64,000 nucleotides of DNA from Bolinopsis microptera (Eukaryota > Ctenophora > Tentaculata > Lobata > Bolinopsidae): assembly GCF_026151205.1 (NCBI RefSeq), contig NC_087072.1, forward strand, positions 16,631,669 to 16,695,668, given 5' to 3'. Under the pieces are notes generated by a model. The model did no database searches. It was not told the origin of the DNA and saw only the letters and a program-made list of their open reading frames with translations. How positions within the stretch are numbered: position 1 is the first letter of the stretch; each line of letters begins with the position of its first letter. Of this stretch, positions 24,308 to 37,092 are shown piece after piece. The position numbers and the translations under genes are program-made.

Positions 24308-27300
24308 TCAATACATACTATTATGGAACTGTCTAGTTTCAATAATGAAGTCGTCATGAAATTCATGACCGTCATTCTTCCTCCCCCTCACAAGAACCTT
24401 GTCCCCAACAATCACACCGTGTACAACTTGTTTATCTTTATGGATAACTGACGAGGAAGTGTCAGAGGAGAGGTACTTGTCAATAATGCAGGACCTGTCT
24501 ATTTTACTGGGTCTGGTGTCGTCTAGGGTAACACCGGAGGAAGTGCTGCTAATGGTGATGGCACTACTGGTAGAACTGTTACTATTGCTCCTCCCTCTGG
24601 ACTTACTCAATTGTGGCTTGATGCCGGTGTTTTCTTCATTCTGTTGCCTGCTTTTGTCTGATCGTCTCTCCTTACGGTCTCCTTGTTTTTGGTTATTTGT
24701 TGCTGAGTTCAGAGGTTGATGAGGAGGATTCTTTGAAGTATTAAAATTTCCAGTTTCAACTTGAGCTTTCGAATGTTTGAGAGATTTGGAAGTGATCAAA
24801 CCATTGTATTTTGGTAGTTGCATAAGCAAATCTCTAGGCCGTGTAATGACAAAATCAATTTGATCTTCACTCTTACCATTTTCTCTTTTTATATTAGGGA
24901 TCTTAGTCTGAGAGACTTCTTTCATATCGGTCTCCTGATTTTTTGGAGACTTCTCCGAAAACTCAATCTTCTCTGAAGACTTCTTTGAATACTCGACCTT
25001 TTTTTGTCTTTTTATGTCTTTTGAAGAATATACAACATTTGAGATTGCTAACTCCATTTTCTTGTTAGGCTTTGAGGAAACTTTGGAAGACTCATCGATA
25101 GGGCTGTTTTTCCGTGAGTCCTTGTGCAAGTTCTGAAGTTTTTGTAAAAGTAGTTTTTCATCTTTAAAATCTTGCCTTTTGCTTTTACATTTATCTTTAC
25201 GTTTAGTGACGAGCTTATCCTTAGTCTTGTCAACGGTACCAGCTTGGTTGGCCATAGTTTCACTCTTGATATGCTGACTAGTATACTCGTTATATTGATT
25301 TGAAACGGTGTTATAACTGTTAGGGTTAGTAATCAATGAGAGTTGAGAGTTGGAAAAGGTCCTATTCATGGTGCTACATTTTGTAAGGTGCTTGTGACCG
25401 GAGCTTAACCTAACTGGTGAACCTGTTCTGGGAGTACCTCTTGGAGTACCTCTCGGGGTCCCAACAACAGACATTCTACTCTGTATCCTCGTCTCGATGG
25501 CACTTCTTTTCCGGGCAATACTCTTCATAAAAGCTCTTAGCTTGTCAAGCTTCCTTTCGTATTTTAGTATTTTTTGTAAGGCAGCCTCATGCTCTCGGAG
25601 CAGCTCGAAACTCTCTCTGCTCCACAGCTCTAGTTCGTCATCTTGTATGTCCGGAGTTGAACTTATCTTTAGATTTGAAACCTGATTCTGGAACCCAAGA
25701 AGGTCATGAGTTTGTCGTATTGTAGTTTTGAGAACTGCTTTTTCTTTTCGAACATCGTCTTTTACTTGATCAATCTTAGACAATATGCGACTCATGTCGA
25801 TGTCATTTGATGTCTGTGGAGTCGGTTTATCAGGAGTCTTTGTATCAGCCGATATTTCAATGTTATTGCTTTCGTCTTGAATTGATGGCGCAGGGCTTCC
25901 TTTCCATTTAAAATTCATGAATGGACTCGACGATATCGAACTTTTTTCAGATTGCCTTGATACGGTTTTGGTTATCAGGCGTGTTCCCATTTTGGTTATC
26001 TCATCCAAAACAAACTCAACTCTTCCAAGTGTTTCTGATAATGGTTCACCGTCACTTTCACTGCCACTGCTGCACTTGGTTTCTATTCTACGTATCTCCT
26101 CGTCCAAAGCAGCATCATTGAACGTGCAGTTAGAGCTATTCGTTCGACAACCAACCAATAATCGGGGACTCCGCTGGGGACTCCGTTTTCCAGAAAGTCC
26201 ATCATCAACTTCTCGATTGCATGATTGAAACTCACATATTGGTGATGCTGATTTGCTTCTGGAACCGCTTTTTATCCGACGGTTCTCGGAAAAATGGTAC
26301 GACGGAGAAATCGATTTATTTCTAGAACCACTCCTCAATTGCATCCTCTCAGAATAATGATCGGAGACAGGAGAGGATTTCCTTGAGTGGGATAGTGGAG
26401 AAGATTTCCTGGAGGGAGACCTCTTGTGGACTAGTTCTGTGCTGTTGTACAGGGGGCTGAACACTCTGAAGTACTCATCGATAGACATCGAATGCTCTGA
26501 ATTATCCTCAGCCATGGAATTTAGTTTCTTTACTGCCTCTTCTATCTCGTCATCTTTCTGAACCTGTAAGCTATGTTGGTAATGGGTAAGGACTTTATTG
26601 AAAGTTCTATCGTTTGGAATCTCTTCGTGGTTAAAATCGCCACTAGGAGTTGGGGATGCGACAACTTGATGGGGAATTAAGATTGGAGAACAGCTTTTAG
26701 CATAATCAGAGTCGATGAATTCTTCCACTTCAGGACTGGTTGATAATGTATTCCGAGTTAGTGGTTTTCCTTTTTGAGGCTGGTTACTACAATTTTGGGA
26801 AACAACTTTGGCAGTCACACTCAATAAACTTGGCGGAGTATTATCCAATCCAACCTCATCAGATGCACGTTCGTCAAGATCTTCAGATACACTTCCAGTA
26901 TTTCTAGAGATAGCCTCTCTATTGGTGTATTCCTCACCAGAGTATATCGTGGTCAGCATAGAGTCTAAGAAAATACTGCTCTCTGCAGCTTCACTTGCGG
27001 GACTCTTTCTACTTGCACTCACTTGGAGCGAGTTTTCTGATGTCTTTACTGTCCCAATCGGGGGGCTAGAAGCTTTATTATCTCGTGATCGTGAAACAGG
27101 TGCACGGTCGGTATTGCTTGTAGAAGTGCACTCTTTTCTCTTCGTGGTGCTTTCATCTTCCTTGACATTCGTTTCTATAGATTGAACCTCTATTTTTCTA
27201 ACATCATTTGGAGTCCTCATATCTGACACTAATTCCGAGCTGTAAGCCTTTTCTTTCTTTTCTCCAGACACGTGATCACATTGAAGGGACCAACATTTGC

Positions 27301-30132
27301 TGGACTGTTCTGAAACATCCTCCTCCTCGAAATCAGGTGTTTTACAGATCGAGACATCCTCCTCGTCTTCCACAACGTCTGGGCTTCCCGCGGGTCCTGT
27401 TTGGTCATATTCTGAGAAAGTAGGAGAGGTTTTACCCTTATCAACTGAGGCATAGAAGATCGGTATATCAGGTGAACAAACTCGAATAACACCCATGGCA
27501 ATATTTTTCGCAGTTGCCTCATAATCGAAAACATCGTATGTCACTTTTATATTATCTGATTTTAGTTTTCTCTCTAACAGATGTTGATTGCCACGCTCAT
27601 CTTTCGAATCAATTCGAGCAACCTCCCTGTCAGCTTCGGAGTCAAACGTTACAACAATGTTGTTGTTTGTAAGGCTGTTCTGCATATCTCTGAGCGTAAA
27701 TTCTTCGATGTAACATTCATCTCCCACCCCAAATGTTTCACTTTCTGCTTCGGAATCTACTATGTTGGCAATATTTTTATTTTGACTTTTTTGAACCTCG
27801 TTGTAATTTAATTTTTGACAGTTGCTCATAGTGTTCGGAGATTTACTTTTCGTTTTGCGTGTACCGGAATCTGTTTTCGAGGTGATATGACTGTACCTGT
27901 TTTTCATTCTACTGCGTGGTTTCTCATCAGTTTCACCAGAGTGTTTCAAATTGTGTTCGGATGGGAGCGAATTTCTCCTTGGTTTGGACGACTCAAGTGG
28001 TTTCTTAGACTCATTGACAAATGATTGAGACTTAACGACCTTTTTGTTCGATCCTCCAACTTGGCCCTGATAAGTAAATGCATTAAATTCTGCACGACCC
28101 ATGCCGAAAGGTTTTGGGTTTGATTTTCCTGCGACTGATTTCTTAAAAGGGCTCCCTCTCCTCATATCTGGCGAAGGACTTGATGGTTTGAGTGATTTAG
28201 TTTCGCCGAGGAGATTTTTTGAAATTCTTGGGGAATTTGATTGGTTGAATGATCTTGTTTCAGGTGTTCTTCTTAATAAGGGACTCGATGCTTTTAATGA
28301 TTTTCTTTCCGTTTCCTTTTTGATCCTAGTAGTCGTTTTTAATAGTGAGGGACTTTTTGGTTTTGAACAACTTGTTCCAGTCAAAGTTTTTCTTGTAGAG
28401 ATACTGGCCGAAGGGCTTGATGCCTTTATTGATTTCGATCTTATAGGTTTTTTATTTCTTGTAAGATTTTGATGACTTATAGAGTTTGCTTCGTTCGAGG
28501 GATTACTTGATGTTTCCATGGTTCTGATGGGAGGACTGGATGGTTTAAGTCTCTTTAAGTTTAGGTTAGTCTTGTTAGGACCTATACTAGGTTTCAAGTT
28601 GCGTGCCGTTTTGTCATCGAGCAATGCTGTTGGGGAAGTGATATTCTTAGGGGCGACATTCTGTTTAGACAGTTGCTTTAATCTCTTGTTACCTGTGGGC
28701 GCATGCTTTTCTTTCTGAACGCTGTCCAGTCGCCTCACTGCATCAGTAGATTTATATTCTTGTGCACAACTCTTTACTACCTCACAAATCAGTTGAGCAA
28801 AAGCTGTTGTTATTTTAGCAGGAACCGATAAGCTGAAACAAAGAAATAATCTGATGAGAACTTTTTATGATTAATCGAAAACGTGCAAACTGCATTTAAT
28901 CCTATTCACGGTAAAAAACGTCCAAGATTTTGTTATTAAATTTCCTGACAAAAATTAGAATGAACATTTTCTTTTCATGTTTAGTTTAAATCTAACCAAT
29001 ACTTTGCGGAGAGGAACGGTTGATGGTTGAATTTGATGAGCTTTACAAAGTTTATGAAACTTTCGGTACTCATAGACAGTTGTCTTTTGAAGGTAAAATC
29101 AAGGGTTCGCCTAAATTCAGGAGGGCTAACTCTTCTAGCGTGGATGTATGAGTGTACCTGGGATTCGAAACTTGATCAAATAAATAATTTCAACATTGAC
29201 CTACTCTTATTACTTGTAACATGGTGCATCATTCTTCATCGGGTAAACGCAGAAATAGTGACAGATTTAAAAAGCAGATAAAGTGTTGTTAACTTACCTC
29301 TTTGCAAAAGAAACTGCAAGGGTAACAGTGGTTGCAGTTGGTATCATTTGAGGGTTCTGGATACATATTTTCGTAGTCCCAGTTCTCCATAAGAACTTGT
29401 GAGGAGTAACGTTTCTTTTTTCTTTTAGAGAGTTTCTCGTTCTGCAGGAGTAGCTCTCCTTCGTCTTCCAAGGAGCACGTTGAATTAGTTGTATCATCAT
29501 CGCCTCTTTGGTCACCTGGGCCGGAGAGGTACATAATATAGGATCTGGTAATAAGGTATCGAGTGTCATTAATATGTATACCTATTCTGTTAAACATACC
29601 CATTTGGCATTTATATAGTCTTTTAAATGAAAGTATCTTACTCATGGTCATATTAATAGCAATTTCGTAAGCTTTATCAATATTGATTAGGAGTTGGTAT
29701 TCCACAATGTCCAGCATTGACTCCGATAGAGTTGAGTTGAAAATAGCATGCACTTCCTTTGAGAAGAAACTGCACGTAAAGCAGTTATTGCATTGGCTGC
29801 ACCAATCTGCAAATATAAACGGTAGTTAAAATAAACTACTTGTAACTTAAAGTTAAAGTGATAATTGCAGTTCAATTTTAAAATCTTTACCCCGCCAAAT
29901 CGTACATCATGTTGGCAATAAAAATGACAAAAGTATTACTATTTCATCGTTTGCTACTTACCATTATTGATAATGGATTCTTCAATGTGTAGACTTGCTG
30001 AATCCTTTACACATTCGCCCTGGTCCAAATAAGAGGCGAGAATGTAAGCAACCCTAGTAGAAGAAATGTCAAAAAGCGAAATAAATTTTGATCCAAACTT
30101 TATGTTAAGATTGGTAGTTGCCACACACAATC
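24308..30132 (-). CDS. Unrecognised large protein: CxxC modules plus long disordered Ser/Pro tail
   Basis: Exons on the minus strand: 29962-30132, 29298-29806, 24308-28804, with agreeing phases (1, then 0). They give about 1,724 residues, and the N-terminus is incomplete. Exon 2 opens with DWCSQCNNCFTCSFFSKE. A related motif, NCNHCYPCSFFCKE, spans the exon 2/3 junction, so a Cys4 module is duplicated about 165 residues apart. Exon 3 is one 1,498-residue ORF. It has repeated LKPSSP/IKASSP/LKASSP motifs near the start, KSSP and KSxSP clusters in the middle, GTPRGTPRGTPRTGSP, and one predicted coiled coil (around SFELLREHEAALQKILKYER). The end is VIVGDKVLVRGRKNDGHEFH. The many S/T-P sites suggest a phosphorylated cytoskeletal or centrosomal protein, but that is inference and no family is recognised. 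Upstream exons probably exist; an open frame at 30133-30220 (TSGGYLWKTIYSQ) is one candidate. The exon 3 acceptor (AACAACAG) has a weak pyrimidine tract. Confidence 0.8.
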
Positions 30133-30220
30133 CTATACCACAATACAATTGCAGTCCTCAAATTTGGAGCAACCACTTGGCTATATATGGTCTTCCAAAG
30201 ATAACCTCCAGATGTCTGTA

Positions 30221-31067
30221 ATTACAAAACTAAGATACACGAGCTATTTCGTCACCTAGAGTGGAGTTCTTTGTTCCCCGGATACCCATCCTCAGTTAAA
30301 TTGTCCATGTCAAGAAGTAGGACTTAACAGTAACACATCACAAACAAACAGCAGACAACATTATGTAGACTATTTGTGTGAGCTCAGCATTATGGGAGAT
30401 TAGCTTTCTTAGCTCGTCTAGATTATGCTTGGTGGAGACTTTTATGTGCAAGTCAGATGGCTTTTTGTGTCACTTAATCATAGATTTAATATATCGAGAG
30501 GTCGATTAATCAGGAGCGACAGTAGATATAAAATAGGTAAAGTTCTCATCACTTAATTGAATCATGAGTCAACTTATAGATCCCCGCTGCGTTTAATTGC
30601 TGTGACTAAGCTGAGTACGTTCACTTTCAGTGTTAAATTCTTAAATTTTTAACGGTTTCCCAGGGTTACGATATAACCAACAATTTATTTGTAAATTTTC
30701 AGAACTGTTCAGAACAAAGATCATATGTTTATTGCTTCTTGTCTCTACTGTCCGCGATATGGAGTGGATTAGCGCTAGAGAAGTCAATTGCAATCCCGAT
30801 CAAAATATTTAATCCCGGGATTCGGGAATCCCGACCAAAAAATCCCAGGATTCCTGAAAACCGGGAAAACAATCGGGATTCCCGAAAATTTCTTGATCGT
30901 ATGTAATGAAAGAGTGTGATCTAACACAAGGGTAACTTAGCTAACTATTTTTTTTATAACACACCTTTTACAGTTAAGATGAATAAAACGATTATATTAA
31001 AATTTCAGTAAAAAAGATTATACAAATAAATAAACAAATAAAAATACTAAATCTGTTTATAAAAGAG
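30221..31067. other. Spacer with a palindromic CGGGATT cluster
   Basis: 30791-30890 has overlapping short inverted repeats built on ATCCCGGGATT / CGGGATTCCCG, a self-complementary pattern often seen at transposon-derived sites. The remainder is AT-rich with no ORF of note. Confidence 0.55.
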
Positions 31068-31155
31068 TTACTGGGCAGCGCTGAGCCTGTCATTCCGCTG
31101 AATCTCTATTACATTAATTATAATATTATAACCTGGGGTCCCCAGCTAGGTAAAG
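31068..31155. mobile_element. Truncated copy of the 5.3-kb MITE
   Basis: TTACTGGGCAGCGCTGAGCC, then CATTCCGCTGAATCTC, then CCTGGGGTCCCC matches the reverse complement of the MITE at 5288-5426. Similarity stops near 31155, so the other terminal repeat is missing. Confidence 0.75.
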
Positions 31156-31209
31156 TCCGATAGTTTCTCTGCGTCATAACATATGAGTAAGCTCTGTTGA
31201 TATTCTGTA

Positions 31210-31355
31210 CGAGCAGCTAGGCTCAGATGGTTTGATCATGTGGTGAGGATGCTGGAAGCGATGCTATCTTCTGAACTGGATCTCAAAACATGACAGTACA
31301 AGGTCTAGAGGCTGGTCTCACAAGAACTGGTTATCATGTGTCCTAAATTTAGCTT
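31210..31355 (+). mobile_element. LINE 3'-end remnant
   Basis: Translates in pieces as RAARLRWFDHVVRM and, after a frame change, RSRGWSHKNWLSC. These resemble the conserved region just before the end of many LINE ORFs (xLRWxGHVxRM ... RSRGRPxxxWxD). Stops and a frameshift show decay. Confidence 0.5.
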
Positions 31356-32010
31356 CCCTTGCGGGAAATATTTGCAAATTATCAGCCCTCAGTCTCATCA
31401 CAGGGGGACTATTATATAATTATATATAGTGCAAAGAAACTGCTGTTGACTGCTGCTTGTACAATTGTTTTCTAGGGAGTGTGATCTTTTTCACAATACT
31501 AAATTTGTCATACCTTTTTGGAATAATTAACAATTAATTAATTTCGCCTATAGGTGCAGTGCTATATATATTTGATGATGCGCGGCTTTTGGAGCTTATT
31601 CAGTAAGTCTAAAAGTCGCGTAATTTGACGAAATTCGTTGATTTTTGTTTTATTATTCTGTCATATTTCAAATTCCTGATATGGAATCATGCTGAAAATT
31701 TGTAAAGACCTTCCAAGGGGACTGTCAACAGTGTCCGAGTTGATATAGTGATAAAAATGGGGCAAAAGACGTTGCTTTGAGCTGTAACATAATGTTTGAT
31801 AATATTATTATTAATTGAATTAGAATATGCCTCAAATTTTTCGGATAGCTTCCTTGTCACTTGTAAGTCTATCAGTAAGCTTCCCAATTTTTATTGAAAT
31901 TGGATTGAGGGAAAGTTAATCAATGTGAATTTGTTTGAATAAATTTGTGCTGGCCGAAATTAGCGCTTAAAAAAAACATTTTACAGTCGGCACGCGCGCG
32001 GCGGCTCACT
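31356..32010. other. Spacer, nothing identified
   Basis: AT-rich, with short ORFs only and no recognisable motif. Confidence 0.45.
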
Positions 32011-32259
32011 ATCAATGGCGCACTACCTATTGCCACCATCAAGACCAAAATAACCATCCAGTTTGTTGACTGGTGTCCTACTGGATTCAAGGTTTGTATC
32101 AACTACCAGCCACCAACAATTGTTCCCGGAAGTGATCTTGCCAAGGTATAGAGGGCTGTGTGCATGTTGTCCAACACCACCGCTATCGCTGGGGCTTGGG
32201 CTCGTCTTGACCACAAGTTCGATTTTATGTATGCCAAGAGAGCCTTCATCCATTGGTTC
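32011..32259 (+). pseudogene. Alpha-tubulin retropseudogene fragment
   Basis: The + frame from 32014 reads [20 protein letters not shown], then [17 protein letters not shown], a TAG stop at 32149-32151, and [20 protein letters not shown] and [10 protein letters not shown]. This is the C-terminal half of alpha-tubulin, with the usual glutamine after AKV changed to a stop. It is intronless, truncated on both sides and embedded in AT-rich DNA, so it is a processed pseudogene. The match ends after FIHW and the following sequence is unrelated. Confidence 0.93.
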
Positions 32260-32473
32260 AGTAAATTATTTAATGAGGATTACATTTTTGAGACCAGAAA
32301 TTTTGTTTATAATCTAATTCGTGAAAGATTTCCTAAAAGTAAGCTATGACTTAGTATCCATATTCCGTGCACACTTTGAAACCATTAATTTATCTACGAT
32401 ATTATTTTTTGTTTGGTTGAATAACTTTCATTTAACTGATTGGGATCTGACACATGTAATTTTGTAATGATCT

Positions 32474-32636
32474 TTCTAATTTCTAATTTCTAATTTCTAA
32501 TTTCTAATTTCTAATTTCTAATTTCTAATTTCTAATTTCTAATTTCTAATTTCTATAATTTCTAATTTCTAATTTCTAATTTATAATTTCTAATTTCTAA
32601 TTTTCTAATTTCTAATTTTCTAATTTCTAATTTCTA
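32474..32636 (+). repeat. Heptanucleotide microsatellite (TAATTTC)n
   Basis: About 23 near-perfect copies of TAATTTC with a few one-base indels. Confidence 0.97.
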
Positions 32637-33232
32637 TGGTTGATTCAAATCAATTGATATCATTCTTTACCAATAATCATGATACCAGTCTTTTACTTTG
32701 CTTCTAATCAATTAATTATCATTCGATATTTTTCCTCCAGTTGGAAACTCTGATCTTTTGTGTCGGTTAATTTGGTGACGGTTCAGATTGGTCCATGGCT
32801 CAGTGGTTGATGATTTGGTGTAAGCTATAGCTGTGATGGAGACACTCATCTCATAACAATACATAACAATTTAACTCGGTCCAAATAAAAAAGGCTTCGT
32901 TCACGTTCCTAGTCCTGACACAAGAGTCATGGATCGGGGAAAAAATTTATATTACAATAAATATAATAAGTATTCTGAATAAACATATAATGAATATCAA
33001 TAATTACCAATTCGCAGTCTCTTTCTTTTATTCTTTTATTAAAACATTAAAAGTTGTCTAAAATATTAAAATTTTAAATATCAAAAGTTTAATTATAGAT
33101 TATAAATTTATAGATTCGTCCGGGTTTTTGAGTTATTATTTTTTTCTATCACATCCCGATAAAACACCATGTTAAGATAGTTTTTTGTACCGTAGAACCA
33201 TTCCAGTCCAAAACAATTTTAAATTCTCATAT
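32637..33232. other. Spacer, nothing identified
   Basis: AT-rich. It may be 3' flank of the exon at 33233-33351. Confidence 0.45.
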
Positions 33233-33351
33233 TTACAGCAAACAGCTGAGAACGACGAGGAAAATTGAGCTGACTTTCAGGGCTGCTGCAGCAGAGTAGT
33301 TCTGGTTGTCTCCCTGTTCACTTTCATCATCTTCTTCACTTTCATCTATTT
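33233..33351 (-). CDS. Candidate last exon of a GPI-anchored protein
   Basis: The acceptor CCTTTTCAG is followed (minus strand) by a phase-1 exon ending in TAA at 33233. It encodes an acidic stretch (EIDESEEDDESEQGDNQ), then a small-residue cluster (YSAAAA), then a hydrophobic tail SSIFLVVLSCLL with nothing after it. This is the layout of a GPI-attachment signal: spacer, omega-site-like small residues, hydrophobic C-terminus. It could be the end of the minus-strand gene whose other exons lie at 37.7-39.2 kb, with the Penelope-like insertion in the intron between, but I cannot prove the join. Confidence 0.45.
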
Positions 33352-34382
33352 CTGAAAAGGAAATAAAATTTAATAAAAGATACCTTCATTCTGGAAAGAT
33401 ATCGGCATGATCTATTCTATATGGCTTTGACTAATTATTGCAAGACCACGAACAGACACAAATCTTATATTTATATTTAGAAACTATAAAAAAGTAATTA
33501 CAACTATTCGATTATCCTAGTTCGCTTGACTCCCGTACGTTAAACTGTTCATTTGTTCTTCAATGTTAAAAAATTTAATTAAATGGGTAAGATAAAATCG
33601 AATGCAACCGACAAAATACTGGCACTGCAAAATTATTCATCATCCTGATGGACGATTCTTCTATTCATAGGTGGAGCCTGATATTATTAAGTTTTTAGGA
33701 CACAGTAGAAAATAGGTATCATATTCTGAGTGTGCGACAAAGTTTACCAAATCTTGCCTTATAACCGTCGAATCCCTGCTCTTTAACCAATGATGTTTTA
33801 TGATTGTTAGATTGATCTAATTAGTAATCTACTACATTTCAGAATAAGGAATACTATACTGTTAACTATAGGCAGCTATAGTTAACAGATTCACAAAAAT
33901 TCAAACTTGTAGTTGTAACTTGTAACATTATGATAGTGCATAACAACAATAAAGTTTCTGTGTTGAGAACTTCTGAACATGCTTGGTTAATATGTTTGTA
34001 TGTGTACCAATAATCTCAACTTCCAATGAACATGTCCATTAATAAAAATAGAAAGTCCTGGCTACCCGGCAGTTTTGCACGAAACTACCGACAATCCCCC
34101 TTCCACCCGTCGATGAACATCATAACTTATTTGGTATATCTACTCGACTGAAAAATTGTCTTTGGCGAGTATGATGATCCTGTGTCCAGTGTCAGATGTA
34201 GCGATGCCATTATGTTATAGTATTATGTTGCAAACAGTAAATTAAATAATTAAGAATAACCAAGAAACACGTTCTAGTTTTGTACAGGAACTGAATGATT
34301 GAACTTTCTAAACTAAATTCACTGGATCCTATGATAAGTTTAATTTTGTTTTAACAGTAGGATGTAACAAGTTATCTTAGAT
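33352..34382. other. Spacer with a short hairpin
   Basis: A 12-bp perfect stem (CTGTTAACTATA / TATAGTTAACAG) with a 6-nt loop lies at 33859-33888. Otherwise AT-rich with no ORF of note. Confidence 0.5.
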
Positions 34383-34689
34383 ATAAAGTTAAAATACTGA
34401 TATCTGGATATTATCCGGTTGGAAGAGACAAGGACAAGTGAAACAAGGAAGTTAGGAGTAAGGGCAAATTTTCGGCGTCAACGCCATCTTCAGGCTAAAA
34501 TTGTTATAAATGTTAGTATATAATAAATGCTTCTATACTAGTTAAAATGCTAAATTAAAATTACACACACTGAATACAGGTTACATCAAATGGTATTGTA
34601 CATTACATTGAAAATAGTGATGTACACACGTTTTACACTCTGTCCAAGTACATAATATCTACTGAACAGCAGGGTCGTGTGCTATTTGT

Positions 34690-35895
34690 TTAAATTTTTC
34701 TTTGAATATGTTGTAAAAGAAATCCCTTAAGCTTCTCGCACTCTTCTTTGTTATTGATACTAGGTTTAAATAAATTAATGTAGTAAGCTTCTGTCACTTT
34801 ACGTTTAATGGTGCTATATAAGTTAATTTCTAAAATATCGAAGGAAATATCTGGTTCTATGTTATCGTGAAACTCTGAATAATGAGCAGCCAACGCATTA
34901 TCAGGATAGGTTAAAGGCCTGTTGACTGCTCTTCGATGCTCTGAAAATCTATCGTGTGCTGTTCTACTCGTTTCCCCTATATATAGCTCTTGACATAATT
35001 TACACGTAACTTTGTATATGACACATTTTGGTTTGCAGTCGTGATTTGTTGTGATGAGTGGACATATGATACAGTTTGGTATGGTGCAGTGTGGTTTGTC
35101 GTGTGGTCGTGATGAACATAAGATCTCTGAGAGTTTCTTACCTGGTGTGAATATGAATTTGACCGGTAAGTTGTGTGAGAGGGCAAATTGAGTGACTTCT
35201 TTGGAAAATGGCTCGTTGATGAATGGTAGAGTGCATGTTACGTGGTCGGTATCTTGTATGTTTGATGATGAAGGGTTATGCCGTGTTGTAGGTGAGAGAG
35301 GGTGAAGTCGTCCTGTTTTGTTTATACGTCGTGGGTCTTGGTAACCGTTGTTGACCAACAAGTTGTCTACTATCTTCATGGACTCTTCTTTATACTCTGG
35401 TGTTGATGAGCAAAAAGCAGCCGTTTTGTAGAAGTTCTTGATGGTTGCTACTTTAGTTCCCTCATTGTGGTGGCTGTTGGCGTGCAGTGTGATATTCTTT
35501 TTCTGCTTCTTTCTGTAGAATTTGTGGTGTAGTGTTCCCTGTTCGTCGATCTTTATCTGGGTGTCGAGGAATGGGGTGAAATCCTGACGGCTTTCCGGAT
35601 AGTCAATTTCCCATTTGAGCAACTGGTCTGGGTCCTCGTTTGAGATGGACTCCACTATCCTCAGAGCTTCTTCTTTGGAGCTGGCTAGACTCCCGGCATC
35701 ATCCACGTATCTCCGGTAGAATGAGACGTGTAAATCAGTGTAAATCGATCTTCTCTCGAACATATATACTCGTACTATCGCTCCTATTGGTGATGGTTGG
35801 CACCCCATGAAGAGACCAATTTTCTGGAGGTAGAGTCTTGAGTGATATGTAAAGTATGAGTTGGTGAAGACGAATTCAAGGATCTTGACATCCAC
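34690..35895 (-). CDS. Penelope-like RT C-terminal part plus GIY-YIG nuclease (left copy)
   Basis: A 401-residue ORF. RT motif B-like GLFMGCQPSPIGA and motif C FYRRYVDD (catalytic Asp pair) appear near the start, followed by the thumb-like FTPFLDTQIKID. Motif A and the fingers are lost by 5' truncation. The linker carries CTIPNCIICP. The C-terminus is a GIY-YIG endonuclease: YKVTCKLCQELYIGETSRTA, with the following R and EH residues, and a terminal NLFKPSINNKEE. The first eight residues come from the palindrome centre. It lacks half the RT, so it is non-functional for retrotransposition. Confidence 0.9.
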   Translation of the reverse strand: MDVKILEFVFTNSYFTYHSRLYLQKIGLFMGCQPSPIGAIVRVYMFERRSIYTDLHVSFYRRYVDDAGSLASSKEEALRIVESISNEDPDQLLKWEIDYPESRQDFTPFLDTQIKIDEQGTLHHKFYRKKQKKNITLHANSHHNEGTKVATIKNFYKTAAFCSSTPEYKEESMKIVDNLLVNNGYQDPRRINKTGRLHPLSPTTRHNPSSSNIQDTDHVTCTLPFINEPFSKEVTQFALSHNLPVKFIFTPGKKLSEILCSSRPHDKPHCTIPNCIICPLITTNHDCKPKCVIYKVTCKLCQELYIGETSRTAHDRFSEHRRAVNRPLTYPDNALAAHYSEFHDNIEPDISFDILEINLYSTIKRKVTEAYYINLFKPSINNKEECEKLKGFLLQHIQRKI

Positions 35896-35897
35896 AA

Positions 35898-37092
35898 GAT
35901 CCTTGAATTCGTCTTCACCAACTCATACTTTACATATCACTCAAGACTATACCTCCAGAAAATTGGTCTCTTCATGGGGTGCCAACCATCACCAATAGGA
36001 GCGATAGTACGAGTATATATGTTCGAGAGAAGATCGATTTACACTGATTTACACGTCTCATTCTACCGGAGATACGTGGATGATGCCGGGAGTCTAGCCA
36101 GCTCCAAAGAAGAAGCTCTGAGGATAGTGGAGTCCATCTCAAACGAGGACCCAGACCAGTTGCTCAAATGGGAAATTGACTATCCGGAAAGCCGTCAGGA
36201 TTTCACCCCATTCCTCGACACCCAGATAAAGATCGACGAACAGGGAACACTACACCACAAATTCTACAGAAAGAAGCAGAAAAAGAATATCACACTGCAC
36301 GCCAACAGCCACCACAATGAGGGAACTAAAGTAGCAACCATCAAGAACTTCTACAAAACGGCTGCTTTTTGCTCATCAACACCAGAGTATAAAGAAGAGT
36401 CCATGAAGATAGTAGACAACTTGTTGGTCAACAACGGTTACCAAGACCCACGACGTATAAACAAAACAGGACGACTTCACCCTCTCTCACCTACAACACG
36501 TCATAACCCTTCATCATCAAACATACAAGATACCGACCACGTAACATGCACTCTACCATTCATCAACGAGCCATTTTCCAAAGAAGTCACTCAATTTGCC
36601 CTCTCACACAACTTACCGGTCAAATTCATATTCACACCAGGTAAGAAACTCTCAGAGATCTTATGTTCATCACGACCACACGACAAACCACACTGCACCA
36701 TACCAAACTGTATCATATGTCCACTCATCACAACAAATCACGACTGCAAACCAAAATGTGTCATATACAAAGTTACGTGTAAATTATGTCAAGAGCTATA
36801 TATAGGGGAAACGAGTAGAACAGCACACGATAGATTTTCAGAGCATCGAAGAGCAGTCAACAGGCCTTTAACCTATCCTGATAATGCGTTGGCTGCTCAT
36901 TATTCAGAGTTTCACGATAACATAGAACCAGATATTTCCTTCGATATTTTAGAAATTAACTTATATAGCACCATTAAACGTAAAGTGACAGAAGCTTACT
37001 ACATTAATTTATTTAAACCTAGTATCAATAACAAAGAAGAGTGCGAGAAGCTTAAGGGATTTCTTTTACAACATATTCAAAGACAAATTTAA
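35898..37092 (+). CDS. Penelope-like RT C-terminal part plus GIY-YIG nuclease (right copy)
   Basis: The mirror copy of the ORF at 34690-35895. The frame is open from 35898 and the first ATG is at 35974. It has the same RYVDD and GIY-YIG motifs. It differs by a handful of substitutions, for example the last residues QRQI instead of QRKI. It is also missing the N-terminal RT. Confidence 0.9.

Noticed and set aside
28805-28833. Starting the large exon at the CTTTGTTTCAG acceptor
   Set aside because: An in-frame TAA at 28811-28813 follows it; only the later acceptor gives phase 0 and an open frame.
36596-36805. Overlapping 69-residue ORFs within the Penelope copies
   Set aside because: Out-of-frame shadows of the RT/GIY-YIG ORF, present in both mirror copies.
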